The notes beneath the pieces were generated by a model. The model had not been told where the DNA came from and made no database searches. It saw only the letters and a list, made by a program, of their open reading frames with translations. DNA of 64,000 bases from JACKHA01 sp041401985 (GTDB lineage: Bacteria; Planctomycetota; Phycisphaerae; Phycisphaerales; UBA1924): positions 43,384-107,383 of the forward strand of contig JAWKTE010000015.1 of assembly GCA_041401985.1 (NCBI GenBank), in the 5' to 3' direction. Positions 39,826 through 47,393 of the stretch are shown here, in pieces. Each line of letters begins with the position of its first letter. Within the stretch, counting starts at the first letter, position 1. The translations under genes were made by a program, and so were the position numbers.

Positions 39826-41130
39826 ATGATGGCGATGGCGGAAGGGAATGCGGCGCGGATCGAGGGCCACTTGGCCTCGGACGTGCCGCGCGCCGCCTCT
39901 GCCATCGATCCGCGCGCGAGCCGGGGCGTCCCCGCCCCGGATCTCTTGAGCGCGGCGCGTGATGGAGGATTGGAGGAACCGGGGCGGGGACGCCCCGGCT
40001 CGCGCACGCCGGTGGCGGCGTCGTCTTCGGGTGGAATCGGAAACGATGCGTTGAAGTCGCAACACGCCGAGCCTCGCCTGCCGCAGAGCATGCAGGCGCG
40101 TGAGGCGCTGTCGGCGGACTGGCTGGAGGCGGTGCGGCACGCGCGTGGCGAGCGGGATCGCGTGACGGTGGAGTTTGGTGAGGGCGGTGCGGCGCCGACG
40201 CCGCGCGAGTACCGCCTGTTCTTCGTCACCGGGCACCCGCGTTCCGGCACGCACTGGCTCGGCAGCCTGCTGAACCTGCACCCGGCGATCTACACCGACG
40301 GCGAGTTCTTCTTCGATGCCCTGCACGAGGGGTTCGGGCGCCTGTCCGCATGGAAGTGGCTCGCGGTCGGCGGCGACGCGGGGCACGCGGCCTTGCGGGA
40401 CGCGTGCTTCGAGGACTCCGTGCGCCGCCTGCTGGTGGCGGTCGCGCCGCGGAAGGCGGGGGCCACGCACATCGCCGATCGCACGCCGCGGCTGCTCAAG
40501 GTGCTGCTGCCGGGGGCGGCCCACATCGTGGCGCTGCGCGACGGGCGTGATGTGCTGGTTTCTTGGACGTTCCACCAGTTGCGCGTCGGCGGGCGGATGC
40601 TGGAGCGGTTCTGCGATGGGGCGCGGGGCGGACAGAGGCCGCGCGGCGCGGGGATGCGAGCGGTGCGGGACGCGTTCGCGGCCGACCCGGACGCGTTCGA
40701 GCACCAACCCGGGCTGCTGCTGTCCGACGAGCGGTGGGTGCGGGCGGTGGCCCGCCAGTGGGCCGAGCATGTCCGCCACGATGCTGCGGCCGCGGCGGCG
40801 ATGGATGCCGGGACGATCGACGCGCGGGCCCTGGTCGTGCGGTACGAGGATGTGCATGCCGATCCGTCGGGACAGGCGGCGCGGATGGCGGGGTTCCTGG
40901 GGCTTGATCCGGCGCTGATGGCTCCGGTTTCGGACGATTCCGGGACCGCGCCGGGCGGGCTGGGGCGCGACCCGCGATCGTTCTTCCGCTCCGGGCGGGT
41001 CGGAGACTGGCAACGGTACTTCACGCCCGAGGCGGGGCGCTGGTTCGAGGAGGAGGCCGGAGAGACGCTGCGAGAGGCCGGGTACGAGACCGCGCCGGAT
41101 TGGCAGGGAGATTGCAGAGTGGAGGGGTAG
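39826..41130 (+). CDS. Sulfotransferase (PAPS-dependent), paralogue 2, with repeat-derived N-terminus
   Basis: 434 residues if read from ATG 39826, which follows the TAG of the first sulfotransferase directly. The catalytic domain starts near residue 128: LFFVTGHPRSGTHWLGSLLN is the 5'-phosphosulfate loop, LRDGRDVLVSWTFHQLRVGG the 3' part and VVRYEDVHADPSGQAARMAG the later motif. Residues about 30-62 (PRASRGVPAPDL and EEPGRGRPGSRT) are translated from an inverted pair of CCGGGGCG hairpins at 39911-40006. A start at 40090 (MQAREALSAD) would skip them, but no ribosome binding site favours it. The two enzymes share motifs but differ widely elsewhere, so duplication is not recent. Confidence 0.85.
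   Translation: MMAMAEGNAARIEGHLASDVPRAASAIDPRASRGVPAPDLLSAARDGGLEEPGRGRPGSRTPVAASSSGGIGNDALKSQHAEPRLPQSMQAREALSADWLEAVRHARGERDRVTVEFGEGGAAPTPREYRLFFVTGHPRSGTHWLGSLLNLHPAIYTDGEFFFDALHEGFGRLSAWKWLAVGGDAGHAALRDACFEDSVRRLLVAVAPRKAGATHIADRTPRLLKVLLPGAAHIVALRDGRDVLVSWTFHQLRVGGRMLERFCDGARGGQRPRGAGMRAVRDAFAADPDAFEHQPGLLLSDERWVRAVARQWAEHVRHDAAAAAAMDAGTIDARALVVRYEDVHADPSGQAARMAGFLGLDPALMAPVSDDSGTAPGGLGRDPRSFFRSGRVGDWQRYFTPEAGRWFEEEAGETLREAGYETAPDWQGDCRVEG
39911..40006. repeat. Composite of two inverted CCGGGGCG hairpins inside a coding region
   Basis: Copy 39911-39940 (GCGCGAGCCGGGGCGTCCCC onward) and inverted copy 39978-40006 (CCGGGGCGGGGACGCCCCGG onward to CTCGCGC) flank a core of about 37 bases ending GATTGGAGGAA. 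A second composite of the same build is at 47195-47285, with GATCGGAGGA at the same place. Confidence 0.8.
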
Positions 41131-41184
41131 GGGAGAGACGCGAGCAGAGAAGAGAGAGACGAGATGAGAGACTAAGGAGCGATG

Positions 41185-41222
41185 GGGAGATTCCAGATCC
41201 GAGATCCCGGATCTGAGACAGG
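41185..41222. repeat. CAGATCCG/CGGATCTG hairpin
   Basis: CAGATCCG-AGATCC-CGGATCTG (41194-41215), related to the GATCTGAAATC cluster at 16911-17005, within a purine-rich GAGAGACGAG stretch upstream of groEL-2. Confidence 0.6.
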
Positions 41223-41309
41223 TTTGGCAAGCGAGTCAGGTTCGAGAACACACACACGCACCACACGCGCCCGACACGGGCCGCAGATTCAACGAGGAAG
41301 GACCAACCA

Positions 41310-42953
41310 ATGGCGCAGAAGCAGCTCATGTTCGGCTCGGAGGCCCACGTCCATATGAAGGCCGGGGTGAAGCGTCTGGCCGACGCGGTCAAGTGCACCA
41401 TGGGCCCGTCCGGGCGGCACGTGGTGATCCAGAAGTCCTACGGCTCGCCGCACATCACCAAGGACGGCGTGAGCGTCTCGAAAGAGGTCTCGCTGCCCGA
41501 GGTGTTCGAGTCGATGGGCGCGAAGATGGTCAACGAGGTCGCCAAGAAGACGGCCGACAAGGCGGGCGACGGCACCACCGCCGCGACAGTGCTCGCCGAG
41601 GCGATCTTCGGCGAGGGCCTCAAGATGGTCGCGGCCGGGGCCAACGCGGTGCACGTGCAGCGCGGGATCAACAAGGCCGCCGAGGCCGCGTCCGCGTCGA
41701 TCGATCGCATCGCGGTCAAGTGCAACGGCAAGGCCGACTACAAGAAGATCGCGACGGTCTCGGCCAACCACGACGCCCAGATCGGCGAACTGATCGCCGA
41801 GGCGATCGCCAAGGTCGGGCCCGACGGCGTGTGCCAGGTCGAGGACGGCAAGACCGCCGAGACCACGCTCGAGTACGTCGAGGGCATGCAGTTCGACAAG
41901 GGCTACCTCTCGCCCTACTTCATGACCGACCCGAAGACGGCCGAGTGCGTGCTCGAGGACTGCCTCGTGCTGATCCACGAGAAGAAGATCTCGAACCTGC
42001 GCGACCTGCTGCCGCTGCTGAACAAGATCGCCACCAGCGGGCAGCCGGTGCTGATCATCGCCGAGGAGGTCGAGAACGAGGCCCTGGCGGCGCTGGTGGT
42101 CAACCGCCTGCGCGGCACGCTGAAGATCTGCGCCGTCAAGGCCCCGGGCTTCGGCGACCGGCGCAAGGCGATGCTCGGCGACATCGCGGTGCTCACGGCC
42201 GGCACGTTCTTCAGCGAGGACCTGGGGCGGAGCCTGGACTCGATCGAGCTGTCCGAACTCGGCAAGGCCAAGAAGATCATCGTGACCAAGGACGACACGA
42301 CGATCATCGAGGGCGCGGGCAAGAAGAAGGACATCGAGGCCCGCGCGTCGCAGATCCAGGCCGCCCACGACAAGTCGACCAGCGACTACGACCGCGAGAA
42401 GCTCCAGGAGCGTCTGGCGAAGCTCACCGGCGGCGTGGCCATCGTCCACGTCGGCGGCGCGACCGAGGTCGACATGAAGGCCCGCAAGGACATGGTCGAC
42501 GACGCCCTGCACGCCACGCGCTGCGCCGCCAAGGAGGGCTACGTGCCCGGCGGCGGCGTCGCCCTGCTCCGCGTGATCGACGACGTGCTCGAGGCCAAGA
42601 AGAAGGCCAAGGGCGACGAGAAGCTCGGCTTCGACATCGTGGCCGCGGCGTGCGAGTCGTGCTGCCGCCAGATCGCGATCAACGCCGGCTACGACGGTGA
42701 TCTGGTCGTGTCGAAGGTGCGCGAGGGCGCGGCGACCGGCAAGACGGCCAAGAAGCCCGAGGTCGGCTACGGGTTCAACGCCGCGACCGGGGAGTACACG
42801 GACCTGGTCAAGGCGGGGATCATCGACCCGGCGCTGGTGGCCAAGACGGCGCTGCTCAACGCGGCCAGCGTGGCGGGGCTGATGCTGACGACCGACGCGA
42901 TGGTGGCGGAACTGAAGGATGAGGCGGAGGTGACGGCGGGGGCGGTTTCGTAA
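41310..42953 (+). CDS. Chaperonin GroEL, paralogue 2, without GGM tail
   Basis: 547 residues. MGPSGRHVVIQKSYGSPHIT, AGDGTTAATVLAEAI, KAPGFGDRRKAMLGDIAVLT and VPGGGVALLRVIDDV show a complete chaperonin with the ATPase Asp. It differs strongly from paralogue 1 in the apical domain and ends VAELKDEAEVTAGAVS with no Gly-Met repeats. It also has several cysteines (CESCCRQI, CVLEDC) absent from paralogue 1. Duplicated GroELs in planctomycetes often specialise; loss of the tail suggests a narrower client range. GAGGAAGGA precedes ATG 41310. Its GroES is presumably the single copy 2.5 kb upstream. Confidence 0.95.
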   Translation: MAQKQLMFGSEAHVHMKAGVKRLADAVKCTMGPSGRHVVIQKSYGSPHITKDGVSVSKEVSLPEVFESMGAKMVNEVAKKTADKAGDGTTAATVLAEAIFGEGLKMVAAGANAVHVQRGINKAAEAASASIDRIAVKCNGKADYKKIATVSANHDAQIGELIAEAIAKVGPDGVCQVEDGKTAETTLEYVEGMQFDKGYLSPYFMTDPKTAECVLEDCLVLIHEKKISNLRDLLPLLNKIATSGQPVLIIAEEVENEALAALVVNRLRGTLKICAVKAPGFGDRRKAMLGDIAVLTAGTFFSEDLGRSLDSIELSELGKAKKIIVTKDDTTIIEGAGKKKDIEARASQIQAAHDKSTSDYDREKLQERLAKLTGGVAIVHVGGATEVDMKARKDMVDDALHATRCAAKEGYVPGGGVALLRVIDDVLEAKKKAKGDEKLGFDIVAAACESCCRQIAINAGYDGDLVVSKVREGAATGKTAKKPEVGYGFNAATGEYTDLVKAGIIDPALVAKTALLNAASVAGLMLTTDAMVAELKDEAEVTAGAVS

Positions 42954-42958
42954 TCCGT

Positions 42959-43510
42959 TTCAACACAGAGGCACAGAAGCACAGAGTCCGGAAGGAGGCA
43001 GGATCGTGGAGGGCGAGCTGAGAGATCCGCTCACCCACGCGATCATCGGCGGGGCTATCCAGGTCCACAAGGCGCTCGGACCGGGGATGCTCGAGAGCGT
43101 CTACGAGCAGTGCTTGGCGATCGAATTGGCGGATCGCGGCCTCCATGTCCGCCGCCAGGTGGAAGTGCCCATCGTGTTCAAGGGCCGGAGCGTCCCGGCC
43201 GCGTTCAGGATGGACATGCTCGTGAACGAGGAGGTGATTCTGGAGTTGAAGGCGGTGGAGACCGTGCTGCCGGTGCACGAGGTGCAACTGATGACCTACA
43301 TGCGGATGGCGGGCAAGAAGAAGGGCCTGCTCTTCAACTTCCACTCCGCGTATCTTCGAGACACCATCGTGCGGCGCGTCCTGTGAGCGGCGACCGCCCC
43401 CTGCTCATCTCGTGCCGTTCATCAGTCGTCTCGTCAAGACTGGCTCAAGCCTTCCAACTCATTCTTCTCTCCGTGTGATTCCCTCCGCGTCTCTGTGCCT
43501 CTGTGTTGAA
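42959..43510. mobile_element. Candidate element: GxxExxY gene between perfect 19-bp inverted repeats
   Basis: TTCAACACAGAGGCACAGA (42959-42977) and its exact reverse complement (43492-43510) bound 552 bases that contain one gene, GxxExxY. The left arm continues AGCACAGAG and the right arm continues inward as further CTCCGCG/CTCCGTG words. The element begins five bases after the groEL-2 stop and ends seven bases before the dnaJ start, filling the whole gap. Gene-less pairs of the same arm family lie at 33856, 34348 and 38777. No target-site duplication is evident. That it moves is inference from structure; no transposase is present. Confidence 0.5.
43006..43386 (+). CDS. GxxExxY protein (PD-(D/E)XK_3 nuclease-like)
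   Basis: 126 residues from a GTG start, with GGAGG nine bases upstream. The name motif is G27-MLE30-SVY33. ILELKAVE supplies the E80-x-K82 pair and FRMDMLV the D70 of a PD-(D/E)XK nuclease core, and HEVQLMTYMRMAGKKKGLLFNF is the conserved C-terminal helix-strand. The family is frequent and multi-copy in planctomycete genomes and has no proven function; the residues suggest a metal-dependent nuclease. It is the only gene within the 19-bp inverted repeats, which raises the possibility that it acts on those repeats. Confidence 0.85.
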   Translation: MEGELRDPLTHAIIGGAIQVHKALGPGMLESVYEQCLAIELADRGLHVRRQVEVPIVFKGRSVPAAFRMDMLVNEEVILELKAVETVLPVHEVQLMTYMRMAGKKKGLLFNFHSAYLRDTIVRRVL

Positions 43511-43517
43511 GGTTCCC

Positions 43518-44678
43518 ATGCCCACCACCCGCGACTATTACGAGATACTCTCCGTCGAGCGCACCGCCGACGGCGAGGAGATCAAGCGCTCGTACCGGCG
43601 CCTGGCCATGAAGTACCACCCGGACCGAAACCCGGGCGACGCCGAGGCCGAGGTCAAGTTCAAGGAGGCCGCCGAGGCCTACGAGGTGCTCTCCGACGAG
43701 TCCAAGCGGAAGTTGTACGACCAGTTCGGGCACGAGGGGCTGCGGCGCGGCGGCGGGCCCGCCACGCACGACTTCTCGCGCATGGACCCCACCGACATTT
43801 TCTCGATGTTCAACGACATCTTCGGGGAGGCCTTCGGCGGGGGCGGCGGCAGGCGAGGCGGGCGGCGCGGCGGCGTGGCCCGCGGCTACGACCTCGAGAC
43901 CGAGGTCACGCTCACACTGAACGACGTGCTCACCGGCTGCGAGAAGGACGTCGAGTTCACGCGCCTCGACGTGTGCGAGACCTGCACGGGTTCCGGGGCC
44001 AAGCCCGGCTCGTCGCCCGTGCAGTGTGAGACGTGCGGCGGGCAGGGGCGGGTGCAGCAGGCGGGGCTCGGCGGCATGTTCCGCATGGTTACCAACTGCC
44101 CGACATGCCGGGGACGCGGGACGATCGTCAAGGACGTGTGCGCCTCGTGCCGCGGCAAGGGGCGGGTGTCGAAGAAGCGTTCGCTGACGGTCAAGATCCC
44201 GCCGGGGATCCACGAGGGCCAGGCGGTGCGCGTGCAGGGCGAGGGCGAGCCGCCCGCGCCGGACGTGTCGCCCAAGGGCGAGGGCATCCGCGGCGACCTG
44301 CACGTGGTCGTCCGCGTGAAGGAGCACGAGCACTTCCGGCGCGAGGGCGACCACCTGCTGCTGGAGATGCCCACGTCGTTCACACAGGCGGCCCTGGGGG
44401 CGGAGGTCGAGGTGCCGACGCTGGAGGGCACGACGACGTTCACGATGCCGCGGGCGACGCAGCACGGGGCCATGTTCCGCGTGAGCGGGCACGGCCTGCC
44501 CAACCTGCGGAGCGCCAAGCGCGGCGACCTGATCATCGGCGTCCGCATCGAGATCCCGAAGAAACTCACGAGCAAGCAGGAGAAACTGCTGCGGGACTTC
44601 GCCGAGACCGAGGACGAGAAGGTGCTGCCCGAGTCGCACGGGTTCTTCAAGAAGATCCGGGACATCATCAGCGGGTGA
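43518..44678 (+). CDS. dnaJ: Chaperone protein DnaJ (type I Hsp40)
   Basis: 386 residues. J domain (1-70) with the HPD tripeptide at 34-36, a Gly-rich linker (about 76-125), the zinc domain with four CxxCxGxG units (CETCTGSG, CETCGGQG, CPTCRGRG, CASCRGKG), and the C-terminal client-binding domains. It delivers unfolded proteins to DnaK and stimulates its ATPase. No dnaK is in the window. ATG 43518 has no Shine-Dalgarno; the seven bases before it follow directly on the inverted repeat of the GxxExxY element, so that insertion may have altered its expression. grpE follows. Confidence 0.97.
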   Translation: MPTTRDYYEILSVERTADGEEIKRSYRRLAMKYHPDRNPGDAEAEVKFKEAAEAYEVLSDESKRKLYDQFGHEGLRRGGGPATHDFSRMDPTDIFSMFNDIFGEAFGGGGGRRGGRRGGVARGYDLETEVTLTLNDVLTGCEKDVEFTRLDVCETCTGSGAKPGSSPVQCETCGGQGRVQQAGLGGMFRMVTNCPTCRGRGTIVKDVCASCRGKGRVSKKRSLTVKIPPGIHEGQAVRVQGEGEPPAPDVSPKGEGIRGDLHVVVRVKEHEHFRREGDHLLLEMPTSFTQAALGAEVEVPTLEGTTTFTMPRATQHGAMFRVSGHGLPNLRSAKRGDLIIGVRIEIPKKLTSKQEKLLRDFAETEDEKVLPESHGFFKKIRDIISG

Positions 44679-44814
44679 GCGGGCGGGCGGATAAGCAGGC
44701 GGAAGAGGCAGCCGAGAGCGACGGTGACGCATGGCACGCGAGACGGATTCAGGCAAGCAGCACGGGCCGCACGGCGGCGATGAGCACACGACCACGCACG
44801 ATCGGAGTTTCCAC

Positions 44815-45387
44815 ATGTCCGAGCCAAAGCCCGATCGCGACAGGCACGACCAAGGCGCCGCCTCCGGCGGGCCCGACGGGAGCGCGTTCGAGATCGACCC
44901 GGACGAGACCGCGGCCCTGATCGACGAACTCTCCGCCGAGCGCGAGCGCCTGGCCGAGGAGAACAAACGGCTGCTCATGGGCGCGGCCGAGCTCCAGAAC
45001 CAGGTCCGCACGCTCCGCGAGACCGGGCCGAAGGACGTGGCCGAGGCGCGGCGTCAGGTGCTTGCTTCCGTGGCCCGCGACGTGGTCCAGGCGATCGACA
45101 CGTTCGACCTGGCCCTGGGGCACGACGCGAGCACGGTCTCGGCCGAGTCGATCATGCAGGGGATCGGCGCGATCCGCGAGGCGCTGCTCAAGGCCCTGAA
45201 GGACCATGGCATCACGGCGTTTGCCCCGAAGCCCAACGATCCGTTCGAGCCCGGGCGGCACGAGGCCGTCACAATGCAGCCCGGCGAGAACATCGAGCCG
45301 GGGCACATCGTCGCGACGTTCCAGGTCGGCTACCTGATGCACGACCGCGTGCTGAGGCCGGCGAAGGTCTCCGTCGCCCCGTCGTGA
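44815..45387 (+). CDS. grpE: GrpE nucleotide-exchange factor
   Basis: 190 residues. A disordered N-terminus leads into a coiled coil (about 35-65, LIDELSAERERLAEENKRLL) and the C-terminal domain with FEPGRHEAVTMQPGENIEPG and VGYLMHDRVLRPAKVSVA, the GrpE signature. It releases ADP from DnaK and acts as a thermosensor through its coiled coil. GGAG eight bases before ATG 44815 favours this start; 44731 is an alternative without a ribosome binding site. It lies downstream of dnaJ by 136 bases, the reverse of the common grpE-dnaK-dnaJ order. Confidence 0.95.
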   Translation: MSEPKPDRDRHDQGAASGGPDGSAFEIDPDETAALIDELSAERERLAEENKRLLMGAAELQNQVRTLRETGPKDVAEARRQVLASVARDVVQAIDTFDLALGHDASTVSAESIMQGIGAIREALLKALKDHGITAFAPKPNDPFEPGRHEAVTMQPGENIEPGHIVATFQVGYLMHDRVLRPAKVSVAPS

Positions 45388-45496
45388 TCCGCCGATGGCG
45401 CGCGAATCCTCGCCCCTCTCTCTCTCTCTCTCTCTCTCCTCTCTGTCTCTTACTCTCTTCCCCACTCCATCACTCATTCAATCCGTCACTCCCCCC

Positions 45497-45865
45497 ATGC
45501 CCACCTACGACTACCGCTGCACCGCCTGCTCTCACGAGTTCGAGCACTTCCAGTCCATGAAGGACAAGCCGCTGCGCAAGTGCCCATCGTGCGGCAAGAA
45601 CGCGCTGGAGCGCCTGATCGGCACAGGCGGGGCCGTCATCTTCAAGGGCGGTGGGTTCTACCAGACCGACTACCGCTCCGAGTCGTATAAGAAGGCGGCC
45701 GAATCGGACGCCAAGCCGGCGGCACCCGAGAAGGCGAGCGGCGATTCGGGCGCGAAGGAGTCGAAGTCGGCTGGTGCGGACGCCGCGAAGGACTCGAAGC
45801 CGAAGGCCAAGGACACGCCGGCCAAGGCGAAGCCCAAGGCGGGACAGTCGAAGGAGGGGTCGTGA
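45497..45865 (+). CDS. FmdB-family zinc-ribbon protein with Lys/Ala-rich tail
   Basis: 122 residues. MPTYDYRCTACSHEFEHFQS and KPLRKCPSCGKNALERLIG form the FmdB/CxxC-CxxC zinc ribbon (Cys 8, 11 and two more in CPSC), and FKGGGFYQTDYRSESYKK is the usual conserved continuation. From residue 70 the chain is a disordered KAKPKA-type tail with many Lys, Ala, Ser and Asp. FmdB proteins are putative regulators; role unknown. Start 45497 follows a CTCTCTCT tract and GTCACTCC array without a Shine-Dalgarno sequence. Confidence 0.85.
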   Translation: MPTYDYRCTACSHEFEHFQSMKDKPLRKCPSCGKNALERLIGTGGAVIFKGGGFYQTDYRSESYKKAAESDAKPAAPEKASGDSGAKESKSAGADAAKDSKPKAKDTPAKAKPKAGQSKEGS

Positions 45866-45884
45866 GTCGGTGCCCTCACCCATG

Positions 45885-45918
45885 CCTTCCTCTGCGCCCT
45901 CGGCGCCTCTGCGGTGAG
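45885..45918. repeat. Single right-hand arm of the CGCAGAG array family
   Basis: CCTTCCTCTGCGCCCTCGGC, then GCCTCTGCGGTGAG, the same as the right arm of element D. It ends two bases before the acpS start codon. No left arm is visible. Confidence 0.65.
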
Positions 45919-45920
45919 CC

Positions 45921-46319
45921 ATGACGCCGCTGGCCCACGGCATCGACATCGTGCCCGTCGCCCGCATCGAGCGGCTGCTCGATGAGCACGGGCCGCGGTT
46001 CCTCGATCGGTGTTTCACCGCGCACGAACGGGAGGTCTGCCTCGGGCACGCCCGGTCGGCCGAGCGATTCGCGGCCCGGTTCGCCGCCAAGGAGGCGGCC
46101 TTTAAGGCCCTGGGCACCGGCTGGTCCGGCGGCATCGCCTGGACCGACGCGGAGGTCGTGACCCAGGCCTCGGGGGCGCCGGCGTTGGTGCTGCACGGGG
46201 CCGCGGCCCAGCGGGCCGCCGCCCTCGGGGTCACGGCGTGGCTGGTGTCGCTGTCGCACGCGGGGGGGATGGCCGTGGCGTCGGTCATCGGGGTGGGCGG
46301 GATGCCGCCAGGCCCATGA
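45921..46319 (+). CDS. acpS: Holo-[acyl-carrier-protein] synthase
   Basis: 132 residues. GIDIVPVARIERLL carries the metal-binding Asp of the AcpS phosphopantetheinyl transferases; FTAHEREVC, then RFAARFAAKEAAFKALGTGW, holds the catalytic Glu and Lys (AAKEA), and VSLSHAGGMAVASVI is the C-terminal SHxxxxA motif. It attaches 4'-phosphopantetheine from CoA to acyl carrier protein, activating fatty-acid synthesis. The ATG follows the array arm directly, so it lacks a normal ribosome binding site. Confidence 0.93.
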   Translation: MTPLAHGIDIVPVARIERLLDEHGPRFLDRCFTAHEREVCLGHARSAERFAARFAAKEAAFKALGTGWSGGIAWTDAEVVTQASGAPALVLHGAAAQRAAALGVTAWLVSLSHAGGMAVASVIGVGGMPPGP

Positions 46320-46386
46320 CGCCCGAGGTGTGTCGGCCCGAACTGTCAAGCGGGCGCAAAGACCGGGCGACGACCCAACCTTGGCC

Positions 46387-46415
46387 TTGACAAGGCCCTC
46401 ACATCCGGTTCTACT
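46387..46415 (+). promoter_or_regulatory. Probable promoter within a palindrome
   Basis: TTGACA (46387-46392), 17 bases, then TCTACT (46410-46415). The -35 hexamer is the centre of the near-palindrome GGCCTTGACAAGGCC (46383-46397), a possible operator. The next gene starts 20 bases after the -10, so its leader would be short. Confidence 0.45.
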
Positions 46416-46435
46416 TCTTGCGAAAGGGAGTCACC

Positions 46436-46828
46436 ATGAACCGGATATTCGGCGGCGGAATCGGGGCGCTCGTGATCGGCGTCATCATCTTCTTTGTTCG
46501 CATGGGCGCCAACGACGCCAAGGTCGAGGAGTACGGCGAGGACACGCGGCTTGAGTTCATGGCCGAACTGGCCCGGACCGAGTTATACCAGACCGGCGAG
46601 AACGGGGCGTACCTGGACTATCTTTCGCTGAACTGCCACGAGCAGGCGTGGGCCGACCACCACAGCCTGGAGTACGTGAGCCGCCGTCGCAGCGAGGTGG
46701 TCATCGACTTCGACGGTTACAGCCGCGAGATGATGTCGAGCATGATGGTGATGGCCCGGCGCGAGAACGCGGCCCACATCGCCGAGGGGCTCGGGAAGAT
46801 CCACGCCGAGGTGTACGGGCTCGAGTAG
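46436..46828 (+). CDS. Uncharacterised membrane-anchored protein
   Basis: 130 residues. One N-terminal transmembrane helix (GGGIGALVIGVIIFFVRMG, 7-25) is followed by an acidic, helical outer part ending MVMARRENAAHIAEGLGKIH and VYGLE, with no recognised domain. AAGGGAG seven bases before ATG 46436 and a promoter upstream support a real gene. A Met-rich segment EMMSSMMVMA is notable. It probably faces the periplasm; function unknown. Confidence 0.7.
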   Translation: MNRIFGGGIGALVIGVIIFFVRMGANDAKVEEYGEDTRLEFMAELARTELYQTGENGAYLDYLSLNCHEQAWADHHSLEYVSRRRSEVVIDFDGYSREMMSSMMVMARRENAAHIAEGLGKIHAEVYGLE

Positions 46829-47393
46829 GCGGGCCTGCGGGCCGCGGATCCGAACCGTGTGCCAGGCGATGCGAGCGACGACGCGTACGGGGCGGCGCGG
46901 CCGTCGTCGCTGCGCCGGCGGTTGACCCGCGGCGTTGGTCCGGCGCGCGATCGCGCCGATCTCCGGGGCATTCCACGAAAAGTTGAGAATCCGCGTGAGT
47001 GGCGGTGCGCTCCTGACGCTCCACGAGTGGACGCGCGGTGGGCACCCCGCCGCACGACCGTGCCGCACGGGGCCCGAGTTGCAAGGGAGGGGCTCGCCCC
47101 GTGCGCGGCGCCATCGGCCCCGTCGGCTTGCCGGCGGGGCCGTTGTGCTTTGAACCGGAGTGCCGCGCTCTTCGCATCCGCTTGCAGTGGCGATCGCGAG
47201 CCGGGGCGTCCCGCCCCGGACTCTCCGACCGCGATGTTGCGGGCCGCCGATCGGAGGACCGGGGCGGGGACGCCCGGCCGCGCGCTGGTGGTGGGGGTGT
47301 CGGGCGAGCGGGGGATCTCGTTTCAGCGCACGCGGCGCTGCCGGGCGGAGCGACGATCGGGAGGGGGTGTCGCGGCCGCCGTACCGTTGGCCT
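46829..47393. other. Non-coding region with CCGGGGCG composite repeat
   Basis: 565 bases without a credible gene. It holds a GGCCCCG...CGGGGCC hairpin (47116-47142), the composite hairpin repeat at 47195-47285 and the presumed upstream region of cinA. The base composition is more G-rich than the coding neighbours. Confidence 0.65.
47195..47285. repeat. Composite of two inverted CCGGGGCG hairpins, intergenic
   Basis: Left copy 47195-47219 (GCGAGCCGGGGCGTCCCGCC) and inverted copy 47258-47285 around a core of about 38 bases ending GATCGGAGGA. Same design as 39911-40006. Confidence 0.8.
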
